Assembly (NCBI GenBank): GCA_027946555.1
Contig: JAPEVC010000067.1
Span: 62,001 to 126,000, forward strand
DNA: 64,000 nucleotides
Origin: Gnomoniopsis sp. IMI 355080
Lineage: Eukaryota; Ascomycota; Sordariomycetes; Diaporthales; Gnomoniaceae
Direction of reading: 5' to 3'
In this document: one piece after another, positions 10,283-23,100 of the stretch
Position numbering within the stretch: position 1 is the first letter of the stretch
Layout: every line of letters begins with the position of its first letter
The notes under the pieces: generated by a model
The model's database searches: none
What the model saw: the letters and a program-made list of their open reading frames with translations, nothing else
What the model was told of the DNA's origin: nothing
Translations under genes and position numbers: made by a program

Positions 10283-12479
10283 GAGCACTGAGGCCAGTCT
10301 TAAGTCTGCCTAGGTGACTTCTCTGGCGGCAATCAGCTGGCCGAGAGTTGGGCCAGAAACTCCAACAGAGATCAAGAATACCTTAGGTTCGATGCAACGT
10401 TATGATGGTGTCCCAAGAAAATGACTGATCAACTTATTCAATTAATACAAAAAAAGGTCCAGGGCTGCCTGCGAAAACTATTCTTTGTGGTGGCCAGAAA
10501 GGGCCACTAAGTAAGTGATGCTCTCATTCCCGAGGGGCAAAGTCCTGGCTGTTGATCTGACCACGAAGAATGCATGCGCGAAGTGCGCGACGTGCCCCCT
10601 TGGACATATAGTTGTTATATTACCGGATCTTCTTCTCCGGAATAGGGCCATGGTACTTATGGCTTTACTTTATCAGATTAGAAAAGACCTAGTGGTGAGA
10701 CTGCATGAGCTATTGGCCGCCTTTTTAGCCATAAGCAGAAACTATTCCTGCTTGGGTATTCAGCTGAGATCCAATGGCTGTCCTATTTTTCAACAACATC
10801 AAATCCCATGGGGCTTGTTAAATCCATGACCAATATTGTTGTTGAGAGTTTGTTGTTACTGTTATACGCAATAGAGCAATAGAGCAGTCTCCAAATATCA
10901 AACATACATGCTATACCGAGGAAACACAGGGCAATTTCGAAGCTTGTGTTGCATGGGCTTTATATTACGTACATACAAAAGCGTGTTCACAAGTAAAAGC
11001 AGTATAACAAAACAGTGGTTCAATTCTTCATGTCCGAAAAAAGTAGAATTAAAATTAGCAACCCGTAAGGACGACCTTTTATGCTGCTGGCTGATTAGGT
11101 CAGCCAGATCCCATCCGTACGTTGAGTAATCCATATAAAGGCGTAACACTAATGCCACTATTCCAAAAGCTTGTTTATTTCTTATAATCAAGGGATGTAT
11201 CCTTCGGGGAGTATGTGTTCTCATTGGAAATCATCAGAGCATTGCAGGTTTAAAGATCAAGAACAGAAATATCTGAAGAGTTGCTCTAGTGTCGCCAGAC
11301 TTGCGGCAGAACAAGAACTTGGAACGGGCGGCGATGAGATTCCGATGTAGCATAGCAGCAAATCTCCGAGTCGAATGCTCTCCGTGAAACGCTGACTAGC
11401 ATAGCACCACGCGCGAGTGACACAGAATACATCCCACCATAGAGGTATTCTGCTTAAACCGATTCGCTAGAGGTTGCACCATTAAGATACAATCGGCACA
11501 TAGAAGACGGCAACCTACCTAGGTACTATATAAATATTATAACGTCATTGAATATTTTACCATGTTTAATTGCTATTTTACCGAAATGATTCGTCAGTGC
11601 CTAGCGCACTATAGTACTTCAGTATCTGAAGTTTGGGAATGGAGCCTTGGAAATATCAGCTTTACAAGCCTCTCGTTCGAAATCCTAGAACGTTAAACCT
11701 GGAGGATATAATCTGTAGTCGAATATTTGTAATACAACTTCACCAACACTACTTATACTGCAATCAATTGAAAGATCCCACCCATTAAACCTATGAGAAA
11801 TTAGGGATACCTGTATGGGTAGTTCCGATTTATTGTTGTGGGGTTTTTCTCATCCAAAAGACTGCGCTCGTCCATGGGCAAATTAATTGGCTGAAGACAA
11901 GAAGTGATTAGATCGTACCTAAAGCCTAACCTATATTATTCGGCTCATAGTGAAAGAGGAATATAGAGTCGGTGGCTTGGAGAAGATGGTTTCAGGAGGA
12001 CAGGGCGAGGCTGCAGAGGCTGCACACGAAGTAATGTCTTCGTTTACGGATGTACTAATTATAAGTCCGGCGCAGCTAGATTCTGTCGCAGCTTTGATCC
12101 AGCTCCATTTTCATCCCATCTGTAGAGTCTTTTCCGACCTCAAACTTGCAGGCTTCGTGGGGATTCATAATGCGGATGGCTACCCCACGCAAGACGTACA
12201 AATTCATGATACTATGTCTCAGATGAGTGGCGGGCCGATCAAAGGCAACAGCAGTATCGTTAACATTACGCATTACAGATTCGTCAATGGAGGCTATAAT
12301 ATGCAAACAGTTACTTGATATGGAAGACACATCGGTCATTTTGCCTACTATCTGGTCAGTATATGCGCTGTGCGCGCGAGTTACGCATTGCAGGGCAGTC
12401 TTAGCGAGAAGGTCATGACACACGAAGACCGTTCCTCCCCCGCTGCCAAGGATGCAGATGGTGCACAGGATGAGCTGGA

Positions 12480-12713
12480 TGCAAAGCAAAAGCATGCTAA
12501 AGGTATTCTCGAGCAGGAGCTAGCAGTAAACAAAGACAGGGAACCTTTGAACGCATTCTTCGTCGTATCGAGGCAGACCAGGTGGAGCGTAAAATCAAGC
12601 AGGCCAGGGAACAGCAAGCTCGTGGACATCTTCAGAAGCAAGCAACAAACGCTTTGCAGCGTGAAATGGATTGTGAAGTGATTCAAACCAGTAAAATAAC
12701 CGGTAGGAAGTAA
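12480..12713 (+). pseudogene. Coding-like relic, helical charged peptide
   Basis: From about 12552 one frame reads a strongly helical, charged segment (RILRRIEADQVERKIKQA, then QQARGHLQKQATNALQREMD) ending in TAA near 12711. The preceding coding-like stretch (DELDAKQKHAKGILEQELA) lies in another frame, so a frameshift would be needed to join them. No start or family is recognised. It may be the tail of a decayed gene or a transposon passenger. Confidence 0.25.
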
Positions 12714-15629
12714 TTACGGTCACCCACGCATGCTTGGCATATCAAAACAATTGGAAGAGAAATTGTCGCATAATGAATGACCCTCGGCCTACCTAGGTAT
12801 TTCTCCTCACCTACCTTATTGATAGTGTCAGCCGACTCAAGATTGGTCTATGGACAGGTCACAGTGGGGATGACTGAAAGTTTTCCTCGGGGTCCCCCAA
12901 CCTGCATGTGTGAAATATCCGAACTTCGTTTGAATCGCTGCACGTTCATAACCTTGTGGGAATGCATCTATGAGCTGATATACATTGTTGTTCCATGTGA
13001 TTTATAGTTCACCATATATATCATTGAGGTCGAGATAGCATGCAGGTGTGTCACTCATAAACTGGCTGGCTGATTGGTCAATTGTTGTGACGATATATGG
13101 GTACAGACAATGTAAGGGCATTGGCGATCGCTTTTGCTCATTACAATTGTGATTGCAGAGAATGATAATATGGCGTTTGAGGATGCCGTCCTGGACGTTA
13201 ATGCTTCGAAAAGAAGCATACCCTGAAACTCATAATCAAGAGACAAAATAAATACACCTGGGGGGAGAGAAGTTGCTTGAGTCATCGAGATTTGAAACTC
13301 ACTGGTACAGCAGCATTGAAGTCAGCCTTCGTTGAGACGCAGGGGCTTGCATGGAGGTCATTGATGAGGCATACTCGGTTTTCTAACTCACTTCTGCATA
13401 CAGGAGCCTCCATCGCCACTACATACCCCGCCTGATGACTCGTTCTTTCAATAATAAGAAAAGCAACATTGCTTTTCCAACTGGCTGGGCAGGCAACAGG
13501 CATCCAATTCATCTGGGGTTACCATCCTTGGTTTTGTTGGGCAATGGGCAGGAATACGATGGGCAACCTTTTGCGAATTTGCATGCTAGTACTCCTGAGG
13601 TCAAATAGTGTAACATGGCCTTGAAACGCTGTGTCATTTGCTTATGAGCTCATGTAGTTGTATTCATTACTTAATCTCGAAAGTCAATTCGAGGACTGGA
13701 GCGGCTGAATGGCCCTGGAGGCCAAAACATCTACCAGGATTTGGATGAACTATGTTGCTTCAATCATGGGCGAATACTAGGCAATTGATGGGTCCACGGG
13801 CCGGAAATCTGCATTTTCATTGCAACTGGGGGTCAATTATACAAGTCATCCGACCCTTATATAGTTGTTGTATGGTCATCATCCCACCAATCCCTAGGAT
13901 TTTGGTAGATTTGGCACCAATATTCAGCACAGTAGGCGCCTATGAATGATAAATTCCGTAGAGAACTTCCTGACATGTATTAGCAATATCAATATTTCGA
14001 TAGAAAAGTAAGCCCATCAGACTGCTTTTCCTATGGCTTTGTTCACTTATTACAGAATCACATCATGTAGTAAAAAAAAAGCCCAAACATGAGATATCGC
14101 ATGGTCTTGTATTTCACATGCGAGCTGTATCTATTGCTAGCACCCTGGGCTGATTTCTCCTCTTCACAATGCTTTGGAAGCTTGAAGACTTATGCTCTGC
14201 GCGAGTAAGTCGTCCAATTACCAGCGTTGGGTTCCATAGCTAAGCCAAAATTAGATTTATTATCATATGCTGGGAGATACTCGCCTTACTGCGTAGCAAA
14301 CCTAGTAAAACGTCACCGATATACGCTCTGTAGGGATAAGTCCACTCATCACTTGACTCTCCATCATGCTCAGCCCATGTGGTAGTCAACACTCATTAGG
14401 TAAAAATTGACACTCCATTCTTTTTCTAAAGCATGTGAGTGGTGAGGGTGCTGGGGCTTTCATGAATGGAAGTCCAACTAGACTTGCATTCTGCATGTTC
14501 AAGGTCAGTCTGGATGACATCAAGGTTCTTTACTGTGTGAAAAGTTCGCTCGAAACCAGCGTTCTTGTCTGTAGATCATGGATCTTCAACCTGGAACAAC
14601 ATGCAGAGCTGCCCCCACCTGCGGAGTTGAGGGCGTTTGAGAGGAGCGCGGCGTTTTCCAAGGTAGCATGGTCGAAATCATGAAAGAGCTATGTTCCCTG
14701 TTCCCGTACTTTTGGCAGGCTCAGCGTTACATCCATACCCTGGTAAACTTCTTGTTGCTCCTGGCGTGTTCTGTGTGTGTGTGTTGAATAGTATAAAATA
14801 GTCTTTGTGGGGTAAGGTCTAGCTCCGAACAGCCGCTGGTTGAACTCGAAAGTTGGGAAACCCTTGCTTGGCCGACTCAGGGTCCACCGCTCTCTCGACG
14901 ACATTTCTTATCACTGAAAGTCTTCACCTCAAAGTGCAGTACTACTAAAGTTCAAGCGGCGTTGGAAAATTCGTGGATCGGAGTCCGTGAACTTGCGTCT
15001 AAATGACAAACATGGAGGTCATCATATTTGACAAAAAGGGATGATGAAGAACAAGAATTAAAAAGTCTATATACTTGGATCGGATATGTCGCCTGTGATA
15101 TTTGCTCTGGCACTGGAGAGCCAGGAACGCCATTACAGCGACAGAGGCCAGCCGCCATGCTCAATACACCAAGAAATTGTATCCAAGGGCTCATTCACAC
15201 TCTGAAGCCAATTAGCTGTCTAGTAGTGTTGCGCAACATTGATAATTTTTATGCATGAGTTACCTGAAGGCGGCGCACTTGGCGAGAGAATATGCGCGTA
15301 GACTCGTCGAGGAACTGACGATCTTCACATGCGGCACACCACTGTTTAGATCTATCGATTGACTTTGTTGAGATGCATCTCGGGTATTGAAGGACTAAGA
15401 AGTCCCCATTGGGTTTTCGGTTTGTCCTGCGTCACCAAGCTCTTGCTTAGCACTTTGAAGCTACCTGGCACGGGAGGGGACAAGGTGATAGGATTCACTA
15501 ATATTGGTTTGGACAGATGTATCGAGCATGTAAATCGCTGTGGGGATAATTCGATACGTATGTTGAATATCAGAACTCTAATATTCCTCGATCGTCTACG
15601 CGTAGACCCCACTGGGCTGGAGATAGGTC

Positions 15630-15638
15630 TATATAAAG
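15630..15638 (+). promoter_or_regulatory. TATA box of the calpain-like gene
   Basis: TATATAAAG lies 131 bp upstream of the ATG at 15761, followed by a CT- and CAA-rich leader (CAACTCACCTC) typical of fungal transcription starts. Confidence 0.5.
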
Positions 15639-15760
15639 GCAGCAACTAGCCGCCTGAATAGGTTGTTGATCAGTGTCTGCTCAAACAACTCAACTCACCT
15701 CTGGCTTCTGAACTGTCTTCAAAACTACAATCTTAAATTCATCTCATCTAAAGCTACATT

Positions 15761-17443
15761 ATGGGTGACATTCGTTCGTCTTCTGCAGGCCCATCCAGGG
15801 AAGGCAACCTGGTTGCCGTCGACCCCTATGCCCTCGTCCAGGCAATCCTCGGCTCCCGTGCAGAAAGCTCCGTGGCTGAGACCGACCGCACGGTCATGGA
15901 CTACGATGACTTACCAGATGTTCGCTCTGAAATGCTGCTCTCTTCCAATGATCGTCAGCTACCCCAGCCCGATGAGCAACCCAAGAACGTTAGGGTTGGC
16001 GCTGCTAATCCCTATGCTCTGGTCGAGGCAATTCTGGGAAGACGCATCGAAAGGGAGTCGGTCAACTCCTCTACCCTGATTTCTCAGGTATTACAGACCG
16101 ATTATGACGAGCTTTTCGACATGAGGAACAATTCTGTCCTATTTGCTGGTCTCCGGCTCAACGAAAAGGAACGCCGCGCGGAGCAGCTCTCAGAGAAGGA
16201 CATCCGTCTGCTCCGCGAGCGTGACCTGGTCACTCCGGACCTATCTCGCGTCCATCGTCTTAGCGACCTGCAGCAAATCGGGATCAAGGATCTCAACCAG
16301 GTTCACGTCAAGCACGCTCGCCTCACCAACGGAAAGATCCGCCTTGTGATCAACGCTAATTCCAACGGAAACCGCATTGCTCGCCAGGTCACCAACCGTG
16401 AGCTCACGCGGACCTTGAATGAGCTGATGACGCCGTTCCGCATTCGCCGGGATAACGATGACAACGACAATGGTGGCGATGACCGTAATCGCCAGAATTG
16501 GTCACCTCCAAATGGCTCTTGGCGTGATATGTACGACTACTTTTTCCAGTCTGTCAACCGGCGTCTCCTGAACGACGTGACCAACTTCAGCATCGGAGAC
16601 GGTCGTCGAGTAACCAGGCACTACTTCGACGACCCCGAACAAGGTGCTACGACCAACAGCTGGTTTGTGGCTGCTCTATTCTCGGTGTTCTGGGCAGACC
16701 CAGCCTGCATCAACCGTGCGACGCGTGTACACCCCCACAATGAGCGCAACGAGGGTAACAGCGATAATCGAAACTCGCATCGTCTTCGTGTGCGCTTCCA
16801 CGACAAAGGGGGTAATAATAACAACCGTACTGAGACCGTGGAGGTCAACTATGAGATTCCTATCACCAATGGCAACAGCGAGCCCGTGTACTGCCGTGCC
16901 AGTGACCGGACTGACATCTGGCCGTCTCTGTACGAGAAGGCGTTCGCCAAGTGGATCAGTGGCAGCAACAGTGACCGCCCCGACATCACTGTCACCCACT
17001 CAGGCGACCCGGTCAAGGCAATGGCGCAAATGAATGGCCGAGAGCCACAATATTATCGCACCGAGAATCACGACCACAACGACTTGCTTAGTGTGGTTCG
17101 AAACAACTGCGTCAATAACCGCACCATCAATCCCATGTGTGCTTGGACTCATGCCACAGGCCAGCACTATCGCGGCAGCAACCTAGTTGCCAACCATGCC
17201 TACTCCGTGTGTGGATATGCGATCGTCGGCGACAGGCAGTACATCGTGCTTCGCAACCCATGGGGCGTCACTGAGCCTCAGGGTCTGACGAGCTACCCAG
17301 GCATTTTGCACAGGATGGACCCTGAGCTGTGGCAGCCTGCGGAGTTGCTGGACCAGGGCGGCCTTTTCGCCATGGAAACTCGGCCCTTCAAAGAGGCTTT
17401 CCAGTATATGGGAGTTGCGAATGGAGGCAAGCAAAATGCTTGA
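15761..17443 (+). CDS. Calpain-like protein with Cys-to-Ser active site
   Basis: Single exon, 560 residues. The N-terminal half has two diverged copies of a roughly 65-residue unit, each opening with PYALVxAILGxR (about residues 22 and 84). The papain-fold calpain-type core occupies about 285-550. It keeps the oxyanion Gln (EQGATTNSWFVAAL, Gln294), the catalytic His (NHAYSV, His479) and the catalytic Asn (LRNPWG, Asn499). The residue that should be the nucleophilic Cys is Ser300, codon AGC at 16658-16660. Calpain family members cut proteins at limited sites; without the Cys this copy is probably a pseudoprotease or a scaffold or inhibitor. A gain of serine-protease activity is conceivable but unproven. 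No C2 or EF-hand domain is visible and there is no signal peptide. Confidence 0.8.
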   Translation: MGDIRSSSAGPSREGNLVAVDPYALVQAILGSRAESSVAETDRTVMDYDDLPDVRSEMLLSSNDRQLPQPDEQPKNVRVGAANPYALVEAILGRRIERESVNSSTLISQVLQTDYDELFDMRNNSVLFAGLRLNEKERRAEQLSEKDIRLLRERDLVTPDLSRVHRLSDLQQIGIKDLNQVHVKHARLTNGKIRLVINANSNGNRIARQVTNRELTRTLNELMTPFRIRRDNDDNDNGGDDRNRQNWSPPNGSWRDMYDYFFQSVNRRLLNDVTNFSIGDGRRVTRHYFDDPEQGATTNSWFVAALFSVFWADPACINRATRVHPHNERNEGNSDNRNSHRLRVRFHDKGGNNNNRTETVEVNYEIPITNGNSEPVYCRASDRTDIWPSLYEKAFAKWISGSNSDRPDITVTHSGDPVKAMAQMNGREPQYYRTENHDHNDLLSVVRNNCVNNRTINPMCAWTHATGQHYRGSNLVANHAYSVCGYAIVGDRQYIVLRNPWGVTEPQGLTSYPGILHRMDPELWQPAELLDQGGLFAMETRPFKEAFQYMGVANGGKQNA

Positions 17444-19187
17444 TTCATTGAGATTCGAATTGGTTAAAGCAAAAAGAAGAAGAAATTGCACCTTGAATCA
17501 TGTTGGAATCTGTTATCTTTTCGGGTCGACTTAGTCTCAAGCCTCACTTTTGCAGTCAGATTGACCACGACTTTCTTTAATAACATTCATGTTCTGTGTT
17601 CGATAATCTGGTTGACAATCATTAAATGTGATGTCATTGTCTGAATTCCACTGCCAGATGCTTTCTGTCGACGGAAACTCCGGCGGAAGACCCGTAGCGC
17701 CTTGTCTCCATCGCTTACACAATGTAATGGAGAGCTGCCTCGTAAACAGGCGAATGGTAGTCTCCGTTCGCACTTCCAGGGCTCTTATTGGCAAAACCCC
17801 AAAAATCTATTTTTGCTCCTCGTCAACATGCAAGTCACCCAAGAACCTCTGGTCAATGCTAAGCTGACACTACGTCTGTAAAGGCTTCGCCCACCTCGTA
17901 ACGGTTCTAAATCAGGGAACTCGTACATTCTCAACTGGGAAACTCCGCCGCTTCCGGCCGAACCCGGAGTCATAAATTTTGCAGTGCTGTGAGAACCCGC
18001 GTGTCACAAATCGGTAAGCCTTGTTAGTGCTGACCAAGTACAAGATCGCTACCTAGGTAGGTTTCCTAGGTATCCATATAGCGGGAAATCGTTTACAACG
18101 CAAACAATCATGGTCTCGTATCTGGTCTACAACTAGGATTGGGTTGAAAACCACCAAGCTCTCCCGATGTCAACTTACTACCCAAGAAAGTCCAATGGGA
18201 GGCATGCTGACGGTTGGTCTCACTACTTAGGTAGCCTGGTAAAGAGTCTTGGTCAAGGACTGAAAGTGAAACTGGGCCGTCTGTCTGCTATAGGCCTCGA
18301 TCTTCTCTCGCCTCCTTACTTTCTTCCAGCGATTCAGAGCCAAAGGTTTCGGTTTCTATGAGATCACAAATTGGCGATGGGCTGAGAGTTATGCTGAAAA
18401 GCTGAGGCCCCAGGCTGTGGTTACGATTACTCTGGAGTAAGGACTGGACACGAGGGAAGCTGAGCGTTGAATTAGAGGCCGATTAATCCCTGTCAAACCC
18501 GCGTGATATTTTGAAGGAGGCGTTCGTCATTGATCAGGTGGTGTCGTGTTATAAATTTTGTCGGTCATTCAAAGACTTTTGTGGGCACTCTCTCCACATC
18601 GATCCTCTTGCCCGATTCCTTACAAAATCGCTACTATTGCATCGACATCCATAAATATATTCTGTACAGGAAATGAGTTGACCCGTAGATCTAAATACTT
18701 GAATTTACTATGAACTTGGTACAATTTAACATGAGTGAATTTTGTATCCCTCTGAATTTCTCAGTGGCGTTGCGCGACTTCCGAGAGTGAGATTAGCATC
18801 ACGATCAACACCTCGTAAGACGATCAGAACCCGACGACGAAGACTTTAGTCATACTTTTCCAACATGTAGCGTATCTCGTATGAAACCAAAAATAGTGTC
18901 TTAGGTGATATTTTTCTTGTATGACCGCCGGATGGAAATGTTAACGGTTCGTGTTAGCGGTCCTGCTTCAATATTGTTTCCCTACCATGACGGTGAGTAT
19001 AAATATGTTCTCATCTGTCATCCACGTCCTCCCCGAGTCTTACGATTACCCTGGATCCAACATTATCTCCATATCAAATCATATTTGAAGAGTTTGGATA
19101 TACCTCACCTTTCTACTCTAAATCCAACCTTGCAAGCACCAGCTTTCTAAGCCCTACCTGCCCAGCTGGCATCTATTGCACTACACG
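17444..19187. other. Intergenic region
   Basis: No gene supported. It contains an ACCTAGGT palindrome at 18051-18058 with a second CCTAGG at 18065-18070, and a TATAAATA at 18998-19005 in front of the secreted-protein gene. Confidence 0.45.
18998..19005 (+). promoter_or_regulatory. Possible TATA box of the secreted-protein gene
   Basis: TATAAATA lies 190 bp upstream of the ATG at 19188 and is followed by a pyrimidine-rich leader. Spacing is on the long side for a fungal TATA element. Confidence 0.3.
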
Positions 19188-19830
19188 ATGCGTCTCTCAA
19201 CTTCCAGCCTGAACTTATTGCCATTGGCTGGCACTGTTCTTGCCCAACCGACAACTGGATCTTCACTCGGACTTCGCCAGACTGCAACCCAATTTGAGAT
19301 TACAGCACTTTCTCAGAACCTCCCTGTCGGTCCACCGTATGGAACTGGAGACATCGCAACCACGCTCGCCCTTACTGTCTCTTATCCAGACCCGAAAGGT
19401 ACTGATGCCACACTCAGCACCACATGCAGCTACACTTGGCCCGTCGGAGTTCTGAACGGAACGGACTGGACGGAGTGCGCGGACCCTGCTCTGCAGTGGA
19501 GGCTTCCTGCTGCGGACTACATTAGCGGCACTGATTTCGTGGTGGAGCTGTTTGAGACTGTGACGGCCACTGATGGGTGAGTCATCTCATTTAAGATGCT
19601 GTGCCACTTCGTGAACTATGCTGACTTGATTCTATAGTACTGTCTCATTGCTTGACGGAAGCCACTTGCTGACCATGACGGTTGGCAGCCCGGCTGACCC
19701 GAACGCCTATCTCAGCTGTATCCAGTATGGGAAGTTTCAACCAGAAACCTGCACTCTTGGAGGACCGTTGGCTCAGCATTCGGGCCCTGTTGTCATTCCC
19801 GCTACAGTTGTAAATGAGAGACCACTTTGA
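19188..19830 (+). CDS. Small secreted four-cysteine protein
   Basis: Two exons (19188-19576 and 19638-19830) join across a 61 bp intron (GTGAGT donor, TATAG acceptor), giving 193 residues. The N-terminus is a signal peptide: a short polar start, a hydrophobic stretch (LNLLPLAGTVLA), then a likely cut before QPTTG. I chose the second ATG because it places the peptide normally. The mature part has four Cys (in SYTW, TECADP, LSCIQY and PETCTL contexts), enough for two disulphides, and one N-glycosylation site (NGTDW). The pattern resembles fungal small secreted or effector-like proteins; no family is assigned with confidence. Acts outside the cell, inferred from the leader. It has no evident functional link to its neighbours. 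Confidence 0.7.
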
Positions 19831-20114
19831 GTTGAAATCATTATGTAGAAGCTATATACCTTGGTAGTCTTCTTTATTAAGGTTGTTATCACTTTCGCCA
19901 ATTCGTCGGTTCCTGTCATAGCGCTCGATTGAAAGTAAAGCTTGTTTTCTGGGGGTTTATGGATTGTAGGACAGCTTTGAGAACAATCATATTTCAATCA
20001 ATATCTAAGTAGTCTGCTTTTATACCAGCCTGACTTGGCAATGCAGGGCACGAAATATCTCTCTTTTAGACGTTGACCAAGACACTAAAAATCAAGAAGA
20101 GAACGATGTCCAAG

Positions 20115-23100
20115 CTAGTTCTCAGACGGAAAAGCTGACGCGTTGTAGTCCCAGCATTGTTCAACCCAGTAAGTGACAAATTTTGTAATAAGCTGCTCAC
20201 CCAGCCCACAGGTTTCCTCCTTCCCCAAGATCGGCGCCACAACACATGCTCGTGTCATTTCCAAGGCTGGCTCGCCACGATCATTGACATTGCCATATCT
20301 ATTCTGGAAAAAAGCAAGCAGCTTTTTTGGTGGGTTCCTCTCAACTTCCAGATCAGAATCTGCTAATTGCTGTAACCACTGGCGTTGCGGCATGATCTCA
20401 AAGTTGATACCGTAGTGGTGTAGAGCCCGCTTGACTGCAGGCAGATACTCCTTGTTCCAGCTGATGGCCTTGGAGTTTGTGACGTGGAATATCGAAGAAC
20501 CTGTTTCGTTCATATTGTCATGAAGCGCTATATCCACGACTCCGGCTGCCGCGGTGTCGACCGGCAACCAGTAACATTGATCGTAAACGGCGCCTGAAGA
20601 CGAAGGTTCGATAAAGGGCAGCGCACCAATGGTCAGGGCACTCTGGGTAAGGGTAGGGTAGGCTTCCGCTGCCTTCCATTGCCCATGCCTGGTGTCCCCA
20701 ACAATTTGGCCCAACCTCGCAACGCGGGTACGCAGACCGGTTTTCTCTGCGGCAGCCGTGCAGATCCCTTCGGCAACCCACTTGCTTTGCCCGTAGCCCA
20801 TCTCACCAACTTTGTCCCAACCGTACCGGCGCTCATCCAGTCTCTCATCAGGTTCAAATTCTCCGCGAATGATTGTTGCAATGCTGGAGACGAAAGTGAA
20901 CTTCGGCTTCTGCAAAAGAGAAGAACTCAGGGCAAGCTGAATGAGTTGGAATGTTGGTCGAATGGACTGTGACTCGAAACTAGGTAGAGTCATGTTGAAA
21001 TTTACCGACCACGCGTTGTGAATGATAGATGTAACAGAGCTGCGCAGATCTTCAAATACCGAGTTTGGGAGTCCAAAGCGCCCGCTGGGGTCACCGAGAT
21101 CTCCGGGATATACCACGAGCTTTTGGAGTGCTTCATCTGGCAAATACTCATCTAGACGAGCACTTTGGAGGGCTCGCATGACACGAAATAACCCTGAATC
21201 CCTATCAGAGGCTCTTACGAGACAGATAACCTTCAGAATTTCGTCTTTTCTCAGAAGTTGGGACAGGATGTGTGCTCCGACTTGCCCGGTGGCTCCCGTG
21301 AGTAGCTATGTGTGAAGAATGAATTAGTGTTTTTCCATGCGATTCCATGACATAACATTGTTACTCTCTCAGATAATCTTCATCCAGCAGGAAAACCATG
21401 ACTTACCACTTGCTCCCCAGCTGATGATGGGGTGTTGATCTCTGGTGTGGTAACATCGAAGTGGCTGTATCTCTCAAGCATAGCTTGCGCCAGGTTTTCT
21501 GTCTCCCGATCGCTTGGTTTGCCAAGTTGACCCGATCGAATTCGAATCAAATGCTGTGTGAGCAGTTCGACGTTGGGATAGTCGAAAACGACGTTGATGG
21601 AGAGTAAGCCCCCGCAGAGGTCCACTTCCCTTAGCAGCTGACTTCTGATGTTGCTAGCCTGAAGAGAGTCCAGCCCGAGGTCAAAAAAGTCGGTGGTATT
21701 GGAAAACTCAACAGGCTCTTCTGTGTGATTAACTATTTGGTCACCAGAGCTGAGACTCGGGCCAAGCTGGTTTCGGACAGCATTTGAGACGATATCCATA
21801 ATCCGAGAGTCCGTCAGCAATTCGTCTTTTGGGCCCGTGTATGTGAGTTCGTGCTTTTCCGAGTATATGTCTTTGATGTCTTTTTCGAAAAGCTTCAGGA
21901 ATAGGGAACGTATGACGGTCGACTTGTCTGTTGCTGGATATTGAGTCTCCGCATCCTTCACGATAATCAAGTCCCTCGATACTCTAGCATACGTAGGCAC
22001 TCGGGAGTTCCCAAGATCGATGTTATGCGCGATCGATGCAAGGTACTGCTCGTGGGATAAGGATGAGCTCTGCTCAGATCTTATGACGATGAGACCCAAG
22101 GAATCACGTCCGGCACCGAATGCCACAGCCACCTTAACGTTGGCATTCGCCATGACGGCCTCTTCGAGGGGTATAGGGTCGGCCTTCTCCCCGTTGACTA
22201 AAACAATGATGTCGTCTTTTCTAGCGACGAACTTCCAGAGATTTGGGTCCTTAGGGTGGCGTTGGAAAAGATCCTTGGTTGCATACGAACCGTCCGGCTG
22301 GTCGGAAAAGACCTTTTGCTTCAGTCCAGGTAACACGAAGAGATGATACAAATTCTGATGACCGTTCCCCTCTGGCTCAAACTTGAGAAAAGGAGCGGCA
22401 TGCGGGAGTGGTGTGACCCAATTCCATAAGAGGCGGTCCTTTGGTGGTTCCATCAATGCTCCACATTCTGTCTGTCCGTAAAAGTGGAAGATATTTGTCC
22501 CAGCTGCCACCACCTTGTCTCCTAGTTCGTCTGGGACGGCAGATCCCGCGTTGATAACCTCTTTCAGTCTGCCAAGTTGCTGGAGGCCCCCGTCTGCCTC
22601 GGCCAGAAACTTCATGGTATAGGGTACCGTCACCAATGCTTGAGACTTGGTAAGAACCAGTCCTTCTTGGATTATTGCCGCAGTGACTGGTCGGGCAGCA
22701 TTCAAGATCGATATTCGAGTGCCACCCACAAGACCACGGAGCAGCGTGACAAGGCCAAAGCTGTGGAACAGCGGCAGAGTAGAGAGTGTATTGGCTGGAG
22801 GATTACGGCGGACCATTCTGTGGGCTTGTAGGAGCCAGGCTGAGACTTTTAGTGGCACAGGCTTTGGAAGGCCAGTAGTTCCACCGCTGTGAATTATGAA
22901 TTCATGATCGTCTCCAGAATCTGAAAATGCCAAGTCGATCGAATTGTCTACGTCTTCAGCGTCGACTAAACACGACTTGACGAAGCCGTAATCAATCATG
23001 GAGATGAGAGCCAAGGAGTCTGTCAACAAATCGGAGTCTGTGAGAATACGCTCTAGAGTGTTGTAAGACGATCCAGAGGCAATAGCGATACGACATCCCG

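Larger units (their letters stand above)
9718..15629. other. 6 kb gene-poor AT-rich region
   Basis: No intact gene is supported. Contents: a CCTA/TAGG microsatellite palindrome at 10250-10282, further ACCTAGGT palindromes at 11517 and 12791, a coding-like relic at about 12480-12713, and many stop-dense frames. A degraded repeat or relic region is possible; no terminal repeats or transposase motifs were found. Confidence 0.45.

Noticed and set aside
9718..15629. Transposon or RIP-mutated element in the gene-poor region
   Set aside because: No terminal inverted or long direct repeats and no transposase or reverse-transcriptase motif were seen. A CpA/TpG dinucleotide index would be needed to assess RIP.
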